Below are positions 43,401 to 51,678 of a stretch of DNA of 64,000 nt, one piece after another. The notes under the pieces are model-generated. The model had not been told where the DNA came from. It searched no databases and worked only from the letters and a program-made list of their open reading frames with translations. The stretch is from NCBI GenBank assembly GCA_021770005.1, contig JAETRV010000005.1, positions 31,391-95,390 on the forward strand, written 5' to 3'. Origin of the DNA: Anaerotruncus sp. (lineage in GTDB: Bacteria > Bacillota > Clostridia > Oscillospirales > Ruminococcaceae). Both the position numbers and the translations under genes were made by a program. Position 1 is the first letter of the stretch, and each line of letters starts with the position of its first letter.

Positions 43401-45545
43401 GTTGCGCTTAAACGGCAGGATCGCATATCCAGTCTCTTTCGGGTTATTCCTGACGATGGGGGCGCTCCCGACATTGCCCTCCGGGCGGTTGCCCAGTTTG
43501 CCCTCGTCGGCGGTCAGCCATGTCATGTTGCCGTCTTTGTCCCATGCCGCGATCGAATACCGCTGGATCGACTCTGGGAACCCTTTGTTCAGCCGGGGGA
43601 CATAGATCAGGTAATCCATGCTCTTTTCCTCGTCAAATTCAAAGGTAATCCGGCTGCTCTCCCACCATACACGTGCGGTCCAGTGGGTTTCAAAGTCCCC
43701 ATCGTAGACCCACTTGATGTCAAACTTCCCATTGTACTCTCCGGAGACGTTGTTCTTGTTTTCCAGCTCTGCACTGATAATTGCTGAGTTGGGAATCCGG
43801 TTGAGGGTAGGCAATTCAGGGATTTTCAATACCTCTTGTTCCGGTTTGCCTGTCGCGGTCAAAGAAGGCTTGCTGAAGCCGATCTTGTTCCCTGCTGTGA
43901 CATAGAAATCATACGACACATCATTGGTCAATCCGCTGACCCTAAACGAGTTGGTATTCTGCTTCTCTTTCGCCAGCTTGAACTCGCTCTCGGAGGACGC
44001 CTTGTAGTAAACATTGTAGAATTCCGCGTCCTCGGCACGTTTCCAATTTACAACGATCGCGCTGTCTTCCGGTGTCAATGAGAGGTTGTCCGGTGGAAGC
44101 GGCGCCTTGTTTGGCTGCGGAACACAGGTAACCGTCGCCGAGGGGTCCCCAGTCCATTCACCGCTATATGCAGATACCGTGAAGTAGTAGGTCTTGAGGT
44201 TCTCCAATCCGGTAATGACCGCTTCATTCTTGCCAACACGCAACTGTTTGTTCAACGCGCTTGCAGAAAGGCCGTATTTCACGATGTAGCCGTCCACGTT
44301 GTCCACCGCACGCCAGGTGAGTGACGCCTGCTTGCTGCCCGGTTCTGCATAAACATTCTTGGGGATCGACGCGCCAAGATCGATGTTGTCTGGGATAATA
44401 TCCCTCAAAAATTCAATCTTTTCGATGATCGTGTAGCTGACTTTACCGTTCTCTCCGAGTACCTTCTCGACTGTGATCGTGATTTTTTTCACCGGTACCC
44501 GCTTGTTCAGCTTGATAACCACCGTACTGTCCCCAGGGTTGCGCTCGATGGCGTGGGTCCCTGTGGGAGAGGTGTTGTCAAATGCAATCTGTTCGGTAGT
44601 ACCATCCTCGTATTCGATCAGTGCATTTCCCTGTTCGGGCGCTCCGTTGACCGACGGGGACACAATATCGATCTGCCCCATCACTTTTGGCGTCTCAAAC
44701 GTAATGGGAATCTGAAGCGACCCACCCTTGGTGTTGACCAGCTTCACCGACTGCCCGTTATCCTCAAACAGGTCCTCCAGGCTGCCCTCCAGCTGAACGC
44801 CATTCTTTGATAGGTCCTGTGCAATGGTATCGGTATCCAAAATTCCAGAGGTGACCATTGCGCCTGCATAGACTTCCTCAGGACGTTTGGCCCCCATGTT
44901 GTGGTGGACCAACGCAATGTCTGTAATATCGATCTTTCCGTCAAAGTTCAGGTCGGCATCTCCGGAAGACTTCCCAAGCGCAGCAGAGACCTTGTTGAAG
45001 TCATTCTGGTCAATCTTCTGGTCGCCAGTGACATCTCCCAGCGCAAACCCACCGCTCTCCGCACTAACACAGAGTTTCGGCACATACTCATTGATCGCAA
45101 TCTCCTGCGAGGTGAAACTGCTGTAGCCGTCGCCCTCAAATGTTACCCGGTATTTTTGATCCCGGGGGAGCCCGAAAAACTCCAGAAGATAAAATCCGAC
45201 CTTGTCGTTTCCAGTGAGCGGGGTATCTTGTGGATTATGTAACGTCAGTTTCACTTTGGCTGTCTTCCCGCCAAACGAAAATTCCCGTTCGTCATCACTC
45301 TTCCCCAGCACCAGCCGGTAGGACGCATTGTTGTCCCCTGTCAGTGTCAACGCAAGGTTTCGTTTTGCGAGCGTTTCGGCAGCTTCCCGGTAACTCATCT
45401 GTAGCACAACGCTCAACCGTCCTGCATTCTGCGCCGGAGCTGACATCACATTGATGACCTCAAGCGGTCCCTGTGCATAGGCCGGCAGCGGAAACCCAGA
45501 CAGAACCAATGCTGCTGACAAAAACCCTGTAAGCATTCGTTTCAT
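40404..45545 (-). CDS. Secreted M60-family zinc metalloprotease with internal dockerin, Fn3 and carbohydrate-binding-like domains
   Basis: A 1713-residue secreted protein. Signal peptide 1-24 (cleavage after AYA). Residues 168-218 are a type I dockerin with two calcium-binding repeats (DVTGDQKIDQND and DLNFDGKIDITD). Two fibronectin type III domains follow (about 395-475 and 480-566), then an F5/8 type C-like domain (about 590-750, GDFETHWTARVWW). The M60/enhancin-like peptidase spans about 835-1190, with zinc site HEIGH at 1089-1093 and a downstream glutamate, E1102, in AEITNNIYSL. Another Fn3-like domain (about 1240-1360), a Ser/Glu-rich linker (about 1400-1510) and an unrecognised C-terminal domain end it. 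No sorting signal or membrane anchor. M60 enzymes cleave mucin-type glycoproteins. The ATG at 45545 has GAGGAG upstream. Confidence 0.9.
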   Translation of the reverse strand: MKRMLTGFLSAALVLSGFPLPAYAQGPLEVINVMSAPAQNAGRLSVVLQMSYREAAETLAKRNLALTLTGDNNASYRLVLGKSDDEREFSFGGKTAKVKLTLHNPQDTPLTGNDKVGFYLLEFFGLPRDQKYRVTFEGDGYSSFTSQEIAINEYVPKLCVSAESGGFALGDVTGDQKIDQNDFNKVSAALGKSSGDADLNFDGKIDITDIALVHHNMGAKRPEEVYAGAMVTSGILDTDTIAQDLSKNGVQLEGSLEDLFEDNGQSVKLVNTKGGSLQIPITFETPKVMGQIDIVSPSVNGAPEQGNALIEYEDGTTEQIAFDNTSPTGTHAIERNPGDSTVVIKLNKRVPVKKITITVEKVLGENGKVSYTIIEKIEFLRDIIPDNIDLGASIPKNVYAEPGSKQASLTWRAVDNVDGYIVKYGLSASALNKQLRVGKNEAVITGLENLKTYYFTVSAYSGEWTGDPSATVTCVPQPNKAPLPPDNLSLTPEDSAIVVNWKRAEDAEFYNVYYKASSESEFKLAKEKQNTNSFRVSGLTNDVSYDFYVTAGNKIGFSKPSLTATGKPEQEVLKIPELPTLNRIPNSAIISAELENKNNVSGEYNGKFDIKWVYDGDFETHWTARVWWESSRITFEFDEEKSMDYLIYVPRLNKGFPESIQRYSIAAWDKDGNMTWLTADEGKLGNRPEGNVGSAPIVRNNPKETGYAILPFKRNDHIKKISVLVRQGDGTPQPSSLAEIAFYTYDDIDDSIRSLFTDNTYTAVASGTTQAKIDELRARLESGDGYYVNKEILLDELSLAESLLKGDKSGIGAVMDQVRSRDSSGDKKKINTFQPLGVTAEAGKQIVVYAQIPEGETVNLIPTQHFAEAARWSGSAVKLENGRNIITIPRINDVSPQKGGSLYLQYSGSKANEIKMQVRGGNKIPVLELSDWHEIGESAVKARISAYVSELESYYSTKLSGMNNTTLTTSILNATEIAFPHVLLSLPASQVRAGLGSNGTDTLYNDGLAWEELMKLMYRTHGIDEADLEKSASRHNIRYMRMFGNAFMYASGKHIGIGYGSCSGMIGGRPTSVTGADNANGLFGWGIQHEIGHVMDTLGKAEITNNIYSLFAQTYDGRNNTLKSRLENSNKYEAIFQKVTSGQKGMANDVFVSLGMYWQLHLAYDGPNDNFYNELNKIGGGNANFMSAASQVSGRDLSEFFRSWGMEPSGQSGEDEERKIQYLTDESRRERIKGTTRQSGSSVGISASYDATAKKATVSITPVSGAKMLGYEISRTLNRETEPVAFLSTSSGKTTWQDSLGSVNNKAVTYSVKAVDILGYVIAEDSAEELKIEHNNLIEKGKYTTSLTDGLLTVDFTGGAQSVAGIVFNEFPAAGQTAAVSEEGASSDSAEASSSTPENTSSEPVQDAGESSGSSSEDTSSDAVSTQSESGASSSASENSASEPAPGTSEPSNSQANAPVKDSGPGFPTEVPETTPKAAESGTVKVEVTDASGKKTTVLEISYEEIRKEPKKLRFFTRKDADGSICPFDAQKIEVSGLPAGVSAEKIDFAAYPGDNIEFGINGIGILGRKYGEIPSGKLIVTGSFRGNPVFNTVRVYGKSQSVDYTQEDQTATETDKVPLEGEIYLFAAMPKEGDMAEIDNGLWVFVPKQQSDTTGATGEEGSACTGSILPTQIMAELHRKDVPEGGNGRITSDTRWIPSPTYESMPTIILED

Positions 45546-45751
45546 GGTTTCTACTCCTCTATTGTTGGGATCGGCAATCTAAGCCAAGGATCAGTATAAC
45601 ATAAAATCCGACCCTGTTCCAGACATTTTTTGTAATCTTTTAACAAAAAACAACCTTTTGTTCTGTCTAAACTGCAAAGTAAAACGCCTTTCCAGACAGA
45701 GAAATAGAAAACTCAAAAAAATAACTGTAAAGGGATTTTTCATTACAGACA

Positions 45752-45780
45752 AAAGCAGATGGAAATCTCCCATCTGCTTT
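45752..45780 (-). terminator. Terminator after the TPM-domain gene
   Basis: Perfect 11-bp inverted repeat AAAGCAGATGG/CCATCTGCTTT with a 7-base loop and a T-run on the minus strand. It separates the lemA-TPM operon from the protease operon downstream. The rest of the 248-base gap to 45545 holds only A/T-rich sequence with a TATACT -10-like element. Confidence 0.8.
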
Positions 45781-45793
45781 GGATTTCTCACTT

Positions 45794-46576
45794 TTAGAAT
45801 CTCCTACCAGCACCGCCTCCGCCAAAGCTCCCTCCCCCGCCGGAAAACCCGCCGCCTCCGGAGAAGCCTCCGCCGCCACTGTGAAAGCCGCCACCACCAA
45901 AACTTCCAAAGCCACCGCCTCCAAATCCTCCGGGAGGCCATCTGCGATATCTGTTATGCGGACCATGGCCGTTGGTAAGAAAGACAACGATTAGCACAAG
46001 AATCACAATCAGCATTACAATCGACTCAGCGGTATCCCCGCTGATCAGGCCGGAAGAATCCTCTTCGATCTCTGGAAGGTCTTCCAACCCGTACTCTTTC
46101 ATAACCTCCGAAAGCAATGCCTGATAAAGACGCATTGTCCCGGCATCAAAGTCTTTCTTTCGGTAATCATCAAGCGCATACTGGTCGATCAACCGCCCAA
46201 CTTTTGCATCGTTTAACGCGCCTTCCAGCCCACGTCCAACCGCAGTATAAACCTGCCCTTCATCTGGACAGAGCAGAAGCAAAACCCCGTTGTTTTTTTC
46301 TTTGTCCCCAATCCCCCACTGACGTCCGGCATGAAGGGCATACTGTGCAGCCGGTTCCTCATCGAGTGTTTTGACAGTAAGCACAACAATCTGGGCGCCA
46401 GTCTGCTCCGCCAAAGAGGACGACTGGCTGACAATATAGGACTCGGTCTCGCTGGAAAGCACCCCTGCATAGTCGTTGGCATAGAACTGATCGGTTGGTT
46501 CTGGGTAAGCAGCCCCGCAGAGTAGAGTCACCGCCGCCAACAGACCAGCAACCATTGTTTTTACCTTTTTCACCAT
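45794..46576 (-). CDS. TPM-domain membrane protein (YgcG family)
   Basis: A 260-residue protein. Signal peptide at 1-25 or so (KTMVAGLLAAVTLLCGAAY). The TPM phosphatase-like domain spans about 30-160 with VLSSETESYIVSQSSSLAE, IVVLTVKTLDEEPAAQYA and GRGLEGALNDAKVGRLID. A transmembrane helix (about 186-205, IVMLIVILVLIVVFLTNG) follows, then a tail of nearly pure Gly/Phe/Ser (GGGGF repeats). LemA and TPM proteins are commonly neighbours, as here. Cell-envelope stress or photosystem repair roles are known for relatives; the role here is not known. Confidence 0.9.
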   Translation of the reverse strand: MVKKVKTMVAGLLAAVTLLCGAAYPEPTDQFYANDYAGVLSSETESYIVSQSSSLAEQTGAQIVVLTVKTLDEEPAAQYALHAGRQWGIGDKEKNNGVLLLLCPDEGQVYTAVGRGLEGALNDAKVGRLIDQYALDDYRKKDFDAGTMRLYQALLSEVMKEYGLEDLPEIEEDSSGLISGDTAESIVMLIVILVLIVVFLTNGHGPHNRYRRWPPGGFGGGGFGSFGGGGFHSGGGGFSGGGGFSGGGGSFGGGGAGRRF

Positions 46577-46615
46577 TTCTCTCTGCGCCCCCTCTCAATC
46601 CAGAAGCAGCTGGAT

Positions 46616-47197
46616 TTATCCGAGCAGCGAACCTACATCCGGGACATTCTGTGCGGATTCCGGAGCTGTAAAGTATTCTGCCTTTTCAAATCCAAATATC
46701 CCTGCAATCAGCTTATTCGGGAAGGTTATCACTTTTTGATTATATCGCTGCACTGCTTCATTATAATCGGTCCGCGCTGTTGCAATCCGGTTCTCGGTCC
46801 CTGCCAGTTCATCCATCAACGAAGTATACGCCGGGGTGGACTGGATATCTGGATAGTTCTCGACCACGACCATCAGGCGGGAGAGTGCATTGGTAAGGTT
46901 GTCATTCGCCGCGGCAAGTTCCTCCATCCCCTTCGCTCCGGCAAGCTGTGCGCGGGCTTCGGTCACGCTGTCAATCACCGACTGTTCATGCGTGGTCAAA
47001 CTCTTAACGGTGCTGGTCAGATTTGGGATCAGGTCCGAGCGCCGCTGGAGCTGGGTCTGGATTGTGGACTGTTGGGTGTCCACCGTCTCACGAAGGGTGG
47101 CCAGGCCGTTATAAGCGCTAAACAGCGACCCTACAAGCACAACCGCCAACACTGCAACCACAATTAAGATAACCTTTCCGGTTGACATTTTTTTCAT
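46616..47197 (-). CDS. lemA: LemA family protein
   Basis: A 193-residue membrane protein with one N-terminal helix (residues 8-27, VILIVVAVLAVVLVGSLFSA) and a long helical LemA domain. Family motifs: YNGLATLRETVDTQQSTIQ, LQRRSDLIPNLTSTVKSL, ENYPDIQSTPAYTSLMDEL, GTENRIATARTDYNEAV, YNQKVITFPNKLIAGIFGF. Normal length. First gene of the lemA-TPM pair, 39 bases upstream. Function is not defined in any species. Confidence 0.95.
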   Translation of the reverse strand: MKKMSTGKVILIVVAVLAVVLVGSLFSAYNGLATLRETVDTQQSTIQTQLQRRSDLIPNLTSTVKSLTTHEQSVIDSVTEARAQLAGAKGMEELAAANDNLTNALSRLMVVVENYPDIQSTPAYTSLMDELAGTENRIATARTDYNEAVQRYNQKVITFPNKLIAGIFGFEKAEYFTAPESAQNVPDVGSLLG

Positions 47198-47336
47198 AGA
47201 GAAACCTCCTTCTAAAGATTCTGTCCGATTCTCATTCTACCAGTTCCCTGTTTTTAATACAAGCTTCTCCGTTATAATTCACAAATTATCTGCGGTTTAT
47301 TTTTGAAAATTTCACAGAAGTTTTTGTAAAAAGGAT

Positions 47337-47365
47337 GCGACAAACTTTCCTTTTTATGATATGAT
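47337..47365 (+). promoter_or_regulatory. Promoter-like sequence before the small membrane protein
   Basis: -35 GCGACA (47337-47342), 17-base spacer, -10 TATGAT (47360-47365). The remainder of 47198-47466 is A/T-rich with no further gene visible. Confidence 0.45.
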
Positions 47366-47466
47366 GATAAGCAAATCATCTTAAAATCCTTATTTTAGAT
47401 TCCTTATCTATCAAAATCTATCAGCGTTCTGCCCATTAAGGAGAAGCGTCGCCATATGGAGGTGTG

Positions 47467-47631
47467 ATGGTGAAAAAAGCAGCTTTTGTAATGGGAATCC
47501 TCTTTTTGATACTGGCTTTTATAGGAAGCGGCTATGTCATTCTTCATCAGGGTAGGGTAAATGCTGGATATGCAGTGATTCCGTTTCTCTGGGCCATACT
47601 GTGTTTAGGATACTACCGGAAGAAGGAATGA
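47467..47631 (+). CDS. Small two-helix membrane protein (54 residues)
   Basis: A short frame too small for routine calling. The ATG at 47467 (or GTG at 47470) follows a strong GGAGG Shine-Dalgarno. The product starts MVKKAAFVMGILFLILAF and has two hydrophobic stretches, about residues 5-26 and 33-49, ending in a basic tail (YYRKKE). That layout is typical for a real small membrane protein. It precedes the RNA helicase by 119 bases and could share its transcript. Function unknown. Confidence 0.6.
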   Translation: MVKKAAFVMGILFLILAFIGSGYVILHQGRVNAGYAVIPFLWAILCLGYYRKKE

Positions 47632-47750
47632 CGCGTCCCCTTTCAAGCGTGGAATAGAATCGGAATCAGCGGCACAAGGTTCATAAGGGATTATTTTATT
47701 TTGGAACAGGCGCTTTGATGACAGCGCTTCTGATTGGAAAGTGAGAGATT

Positions 47751-49502
47751 ATGAGCAATACCCTATTTGAAAGTATCGGACTTTCTCCGGAACTCTGCCG
47801 GGCGGTCAGCGACATGCATTACACCGAGGCAACCGGTATCCAGGCGGGAGCGATCCCGTTGTTGATGCAGGGATTGGATGTGATCGGCCGCAGCAGCACC
47901 GGAACCGGCAAGACCGCCGCGTTTGGAATCCCTGCCGTCGAGCGGGTGTCCGGAAGGGAACGATCCGCGCAGGTGCTGGTCCTCTCCCCTACCCGTGAGC
48001 TTGCGATGCAGATTTCTGATGAGATGCGCAAATACGCAAAATATAAAGCAGGTGTTTCGGTCGCGGCAGTCTATGGCGGTGCGCCAATGGATTCTCAGAT
48101 TGTCCAGCTCCGCACCGCCAATATCGTGATCGGTACCCCTGGACGGGTGATGGATCACATGCGCCGCCGCACCCTCAAGCTTGACAACCTCAAGATGGTT
48201 GTTCTGGACGAGGCGGACGAGATGCTCAACATGGGGTTTCTGGAGGATATCCAATCAATCCTTTCGGAGACCCCGGAGGACCGCCAAACCGTTCTTTTCT
48301 CGGCAACTATGCCGCCCGCAATCCTGAAGATCACCTCTGAGTTTCTGAAAGACCCCAAAACCGTCCATATCCGGACCCCGCAAAAGACGATCGAAACGAT
48401 CGACCAATATTTTTACCAGACGCCGCAGTCCCGCAAGATGGATGCGATCAACCTGCTGCTTCAGATGCAGGAACCGAGCCGGTCGGTGATCTTCTGTAAT
48501 ACCAAATCGATGGTAGATGACCTGGTGCAGTATCTGGAAGACCGAGGCTTCCGGGCACTTGGCCTGCATGGGGATATGAAACAGTCTGGCCGCACACAGG
48601 TGATGCAGAGTTTCCGAAGCGGGAAGGTGCGCATTCTGGTTGCAACCGATGTCGCCGCCAGAGGAATTGATGTTGAGGACATCGAAGCAGTCTATAATTT
48701 TGATATCCCACAGGAGTTTGAATACTACATCCACCGGATCGGCCGTACCGGGCGCGCAGGGAAAAGCGGGACCAGCCACACGCTTGTATGCGGAGCCCGG
48801 CAGCTGAATACCATCAAGGAACTGCGCCGGTATATCAATGCAGACATCCGGGAAGCGCCCCTCCCCTCGGCGGAGGATATTTTGCGCAAACGTCAGGAGC
48901 ATTTTTCTGACAGGGTGATCCGGACACTCGAGTCGGGAGAATACGAGGCGTTCGGCGGGCAGATCGACGAAATTCTCCAGAAACAGGGCTGTGGTCTACG
49001 GGATATCGCCTGTGCGCTTGCACAGATTGTCTCTTCCGGTGAGAAAAAAACGATCCCTGTGGTGAAGGCCGCCGCCCCTGCGGATGGTTCCAGGCGGGGC
49101 GGCAAACGGGTGGTGCTCAATGCGGATATCGGGAGTACCAACCGGATCGGCCCCAATTTCATTGTCGGCGCAATCGTAGATTCGACAGGACTTCCCTCCC
49201 GCTCGATCGGAAAGATCGATATTTTTGACGACCATACCCTGATTGAAATGTTCGAAAATGACGCACTCACCGTTCTCAACGAGATGTCCAGCGTGCGAAT
49301 CCGAGGGCATGAGACCCATTTCACCCTCTCGGCAGAGAAGCCGCGCCCGGCCTTTCAGGGAAACCGGCGCCCCCGTCTAATGGAGGCAGCCTTTGTTTCC
49401 CATGACCGGTGGGGTGGGAAACCATCCCGGCGGAATCACCGCCGCAACGGCGAAAAATGGTCCAGAAAGCAGGACCGCCGCAACCGCCCGGAGGCCGACT
49501 GA
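47751..49502 (+). CDS. DEAD-box RNA helicase with DbpA RNA-binding domain
   Basis: A 583-residue ATP-dependent RNA helicase of the DeaD/CshA kind, probably acting in ribosome assembly or mRNA decay. Motifs: STGTGKT at 49-55, PTRELA, TPGRVMDH, VLDEADEMLNMGF, FSATMPP, FCNTKS, ATDVAARGIDV and HRIGRTGRAG. A DbpA-type C-terminal domain lies at about 440-530 (VVLNADIGSTNRIGPNFIVG), followed by a basic Arg/Asn tail. The ATG at 47751 has GGAAAGTGAGAG upstream. Converges on prfB. Confidence 0.95.
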   Translation: MSNTLFESIGLSPELCRAVSDMHYTEATGIQAGAIPLLMQGLDVIGRSSTGTGKTAAFGIPAVERVSGRERSAQVLVLSPTRELAMQISDEMRKYAKYKAGVSVAAVYGGAPMDSQIVQLRTANIVIGTPGRVMDHMRRRTLKLDNLKMVVLDEADEMLNMGFLEDIQSILSETPEDRQTVLFSATMPPAILKITSEFLKDPKTVHIRTPQKTIETIDQYFYQTPQSRKMDAINLLLQMQEPSRSVIFCNTKSMVDDLVQYLEDRGFRALGLHGDMKQSGRTQVMQSFRSGKVRILVATDVAARGIDVEDIEAVYNFDIPQEFEYYIHRIGRTGRAGKSGTSHTLVCGARQLNTIKELRRYINADIREAPLPSAEDILRKRQEHFSDRVIRTLESGEYEAFGGQIDEILQKQGCGLRDIACALAQIVSSGEKKTIPVVKAAAPADGSRRGGKRVVLNADIGSTNRIGPNFIVGAIVDSTGLPSRSIGKIDIFDDHTLIEMFENDALTVLNEMSSVRIRGHETHFTLSAEKPRPAFQGNRRPRLMEAAFVSHDRWGGKPSRRNHRRNGEKWSRKQDRRNRPEAD

Positions 49503-49508
49503 CTGAAA

Positions 49509-49550
49509 AACCCCCATTAGGACTGGAAAACTCCGATCCCAATGGGGGTT
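49509..49550 (-). terminator. Terminator between helicase and prfB
   Basis: Inverted repeat AACCCCCATT/AATGGGGGTT with a 22-base loop. The T-run is on the minus strand, so it mainly ends prfB transcription. Confidence 0.65.
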
Positions 49551-49579
49551 CCGCATATCCCTGGGGCAGTCCAAATCTG

Positions 49580-50710
49580 TTAATCATCGACAGGTTGGCC
49601 CAGAGTCCCCAGACTCGCAGCCTTCAAATAGGCGTTGATGAAACCGTCTAGATCACCATCCATCACCGCATTGATATTGCTGTTCTCAAACTTGGTCCGC
49701 GTGTCCTTCGCGAGGGTATACGGCATAAACACATAGGAGCGGATCTGGCTGCCCCATGCAATCTGCGCCTGTTCCCCTTTGATCTCCTGGATGTTCGCCA
49801 GATGCTCACGCTCTTTGATCTCGATCAGCTTCGCGGTCAGCATCTTCATACACATCGCCCGGTTTTGCAGCTGGCTGCGCTCGTTCTGGCACGCGACCAC
49901 GATCCCTGTCGGCAGATGGGTCAAACGCACCGCTGAAGAGGTCTTGTTGATGTGCTGCCCGCCTGCACCGGACGACCGGAACACATCCATCTTGATATCC
50001 TCGGGACGGATCTCAACCGTCGTATCCTCGCTCAACTCGGGCAGGACCTCAACCGAAGAAAACGAGGTGTGACGCCGGCCTGACGAATCAAACGGGGAAA
50101 TCCGCACCAGGCGGTGCACCCCGCTCTCTGAACGCAAAAAGCCATAGGCATTCTCCCCCTCGATCATGATCGAGGCGCTTTTCAGCCCCGCCTCATCCCC
50201 ATCGAGATAGTCCAGGATCTTATAGGTAAAACCGTGGCGCTCCGCCCAGCGGGTATACATCCGGTAGAGCATCTGTGCCCAGTCCTGCGCTTCGGTCCCG
50301 CCAGCCCCTGCATGAAACGTCACAATCGCGTTGTTGGCATCGTACTGCCCGGTCAATAGGGTGGTTAGCTTCTGCGTTTCCAGCATCTTCTCAAACCGCT
50401 CGACATCGGCGAGCGCCTCCGGATAGACGCTTTCGTCCTCCTCCTCGTTCCCCAGCTCAATCAGGGTCAGGGTGTCCTCATAGAGGGCCGACAGATCGTC
50501 ATAACTTGCAAGCTTCGCCTTGACTTTTGCGGTCTCAAGCTGGTTTTTTTGGGATTTTTCTACATCGTTCCAAAATCCCGGCACAGTGGTTTTCTCTTCA
50601 AGCTCGGCCAGCTTGCGCTGAAGCCCCTCATAACCGATCGCCTGCCGGTATTCCTGTACTTCGTCCTCACGCGCGCTCAGGCGGAGTCGCAGTTCTTCAA
50701 ATTGCAGCAT
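49580..50710 (-). CDS. prfB: Peptide chain release factor 2
   Basis: A 376-residue release factor for UGA and UAA stop codons. The stop-codon recognition tripeptide SPF (RISPFDSSGRRHTS) and the GGQ motif (FRSSGAGGQHINKTSSAVR) are both present. The ATG at 50710 opens LQFEELRLRL as in other RF2 proteins. The usual in-frame UGA with programmed +1 frameshift near codon 25 is absent: the frame runs straight through REDEVQEYRQAIGYEG. Expression is therefore not self-regulated in the standard way. The longer upstream frame to 50809 lacks a ribosome site. Confidence 0.95.
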   Translation of the reverse strand: MLQFEELRLRLSAREDEVQEYRQAIGYEGLQRKLAELEEKTTVPGFWNDVEKSQKNQLETAKVKAKLASYDDLSALYEDTLTLIELGNEEEDESVYPEALADVERFEKMLETQKLTTLLTGQYDANNAIVTFHAGAGGTEAQDWAQMLYRMYTRWAERHGFTYKILDYLDGDEAGLKSASIMIEGENAYGFLRSESGVHRLVRISPFDSSGRRHTSFSSVEVLPELSEDTTVEIRPEDIKMDVFRSSGAGGQHINKTSSAVRLTHLPTGIVVACQNERSQLQNRAMCMKMLTAKLIEIKEREHLANIQEIKGEQAQIAWGSQIRSYVFMPYTLAKDTRTKFENSNINAVMDGDLDGFINAYLKAASLGTLGQPVDD

Positions 50711-50892
50711 ACTGGTGCACCGCTCCTTATCCGTTTGATTGGGGGCTGACCTGCTATGGGAATTCCCTGACAGCCCCTGCTTCCAGACAATCCCTGCTTT
50801 TTGTAACAATTTATTATACTATTCTTTTTCGAAAAAGTAAAGCAGCCATATCAAGCGGTTTGGACGGATGAAACGCCAGCTGCCCGGTTTCC

Positions 50893-50922
50893 TTGCTGCA
50901 TACGGGGTTTCTATGGTATAAT
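50893..50922 (+). promoter_or_regulatory. Promoter for the DHFR-like gene
   Basis: -35 TTGCTG (50893-50898), 18-base spacer, perfect -10 TATAAT (50917-50922), 51 bases before the ATG. Confidence 0.75.
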
Positions 50923-50973
50923 TGAACTAGAGGCGTTTGAAAAAACAAAAAATCTTGCTTTGTGGAGGTCCTC

Positions 50974-51519
50974 ATGCGTAAGGCGATCCTGTATATTGCA
51001 ATGAGTCTGGATGGTTATATCGCGGATCAGAGCGGCGGTGTTTCATGGCTTGTCGGTGACGGAAGCGACAGCGGCCACCCGGGAAGCTATCCGGATTTCA
51101 TCCAGACGGTTGATACGGTTGTTCTTGGATACCGCACCTATCACCAGATCGTTTCCGAGCTGTCCCCGGAAAACTGGGTCTACCACGGGCTGAAAAGCTA
51201 TGTCCTTACCCACAGGAAATTGGCGTCTACCGAAGAAATTTCTTTTACAGACCAGTCCCCCGCAGACCTCGTCTCCAAATTAAAAAATGACAGCGGCAGC
51301 GGAATCTGGATTTGCGGGGGCGCGGATGTTGTCAACCAGCTGCTGGAATCCCGGCTGATCGACGAATTTTTTATCTCGGTGATCCCGACTGTTTTAGGCG
51401 GCGGCGTTCGGCTGTTCACCGCCGAACGTCCTATGGATTTGTCTCTCCTATCCGTCCTGCATTATAATGGGATTGTGGAGCTGCGTTACTGCTTGAGGAA
51501 TCCCCCAAATCCTGTATGA
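50974..51519 (+). CDS. Dihydrofolate reductase family protein (RibD C-terminal domain type)
   Basis: A 181-residue protein of the YyaP/YwjB type, one RibD C-terminal/DHFR-like domain. Motifs: ILYIAMSLDGYIADQSGGVSW, TVVLGYRTYHQIV, WICGGADVVNQLL and ISVIPTVLGGGVRLF. It probably binds NADPH and reduces a pteridine-like or other small substrate; true folate activity is unproven for this family. The ATG at 50974 has GGAGG 5 bases upstream, so the GTG at 50962 is not used. Confidence 0.9.
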   Translation: MRKAILYIAMSLDGYIADQSGGVSWLVGDGSDSGHPGSYPDFIQTVDTVVLGYRTYHQIVSELSPENWVYHGLKSYVLTHRKLASTEEISFTDQSPADLVSKLKNDSGSGIWICGGADVVNQLLESRLIDEFFISVIPTVLGGGVRLFTAERPMDLSLLSVLHYNGIVELRYCLRNPPNPV

Positions 51520-51529
51520 TTTTCAAGTG

Positions 51530-51559
51530 ACAGGCAACAGGGGCCTGTTATTCTGCTAT
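51530..51559 (+). terminator. Weak terminator after the DHFR-like gene
   Basis: Six-bp stem ACAGGC/GCCTGT with a 7-base loop, followed by TATTCTGCTATTTTT. Modest stem, so low confidence. Confidence 0.4.
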
Positions 51560-51678
51560 TTTTGTAAAATTCGGCCGATTTGTTCATAATTACGCTCTTG
51601 AAAAATCTAGAAATCCATGTATCATATTCACATAAGGATCACAAGCAGCAAGTTTTGAATGGTTCAGGAGTTGATTTT

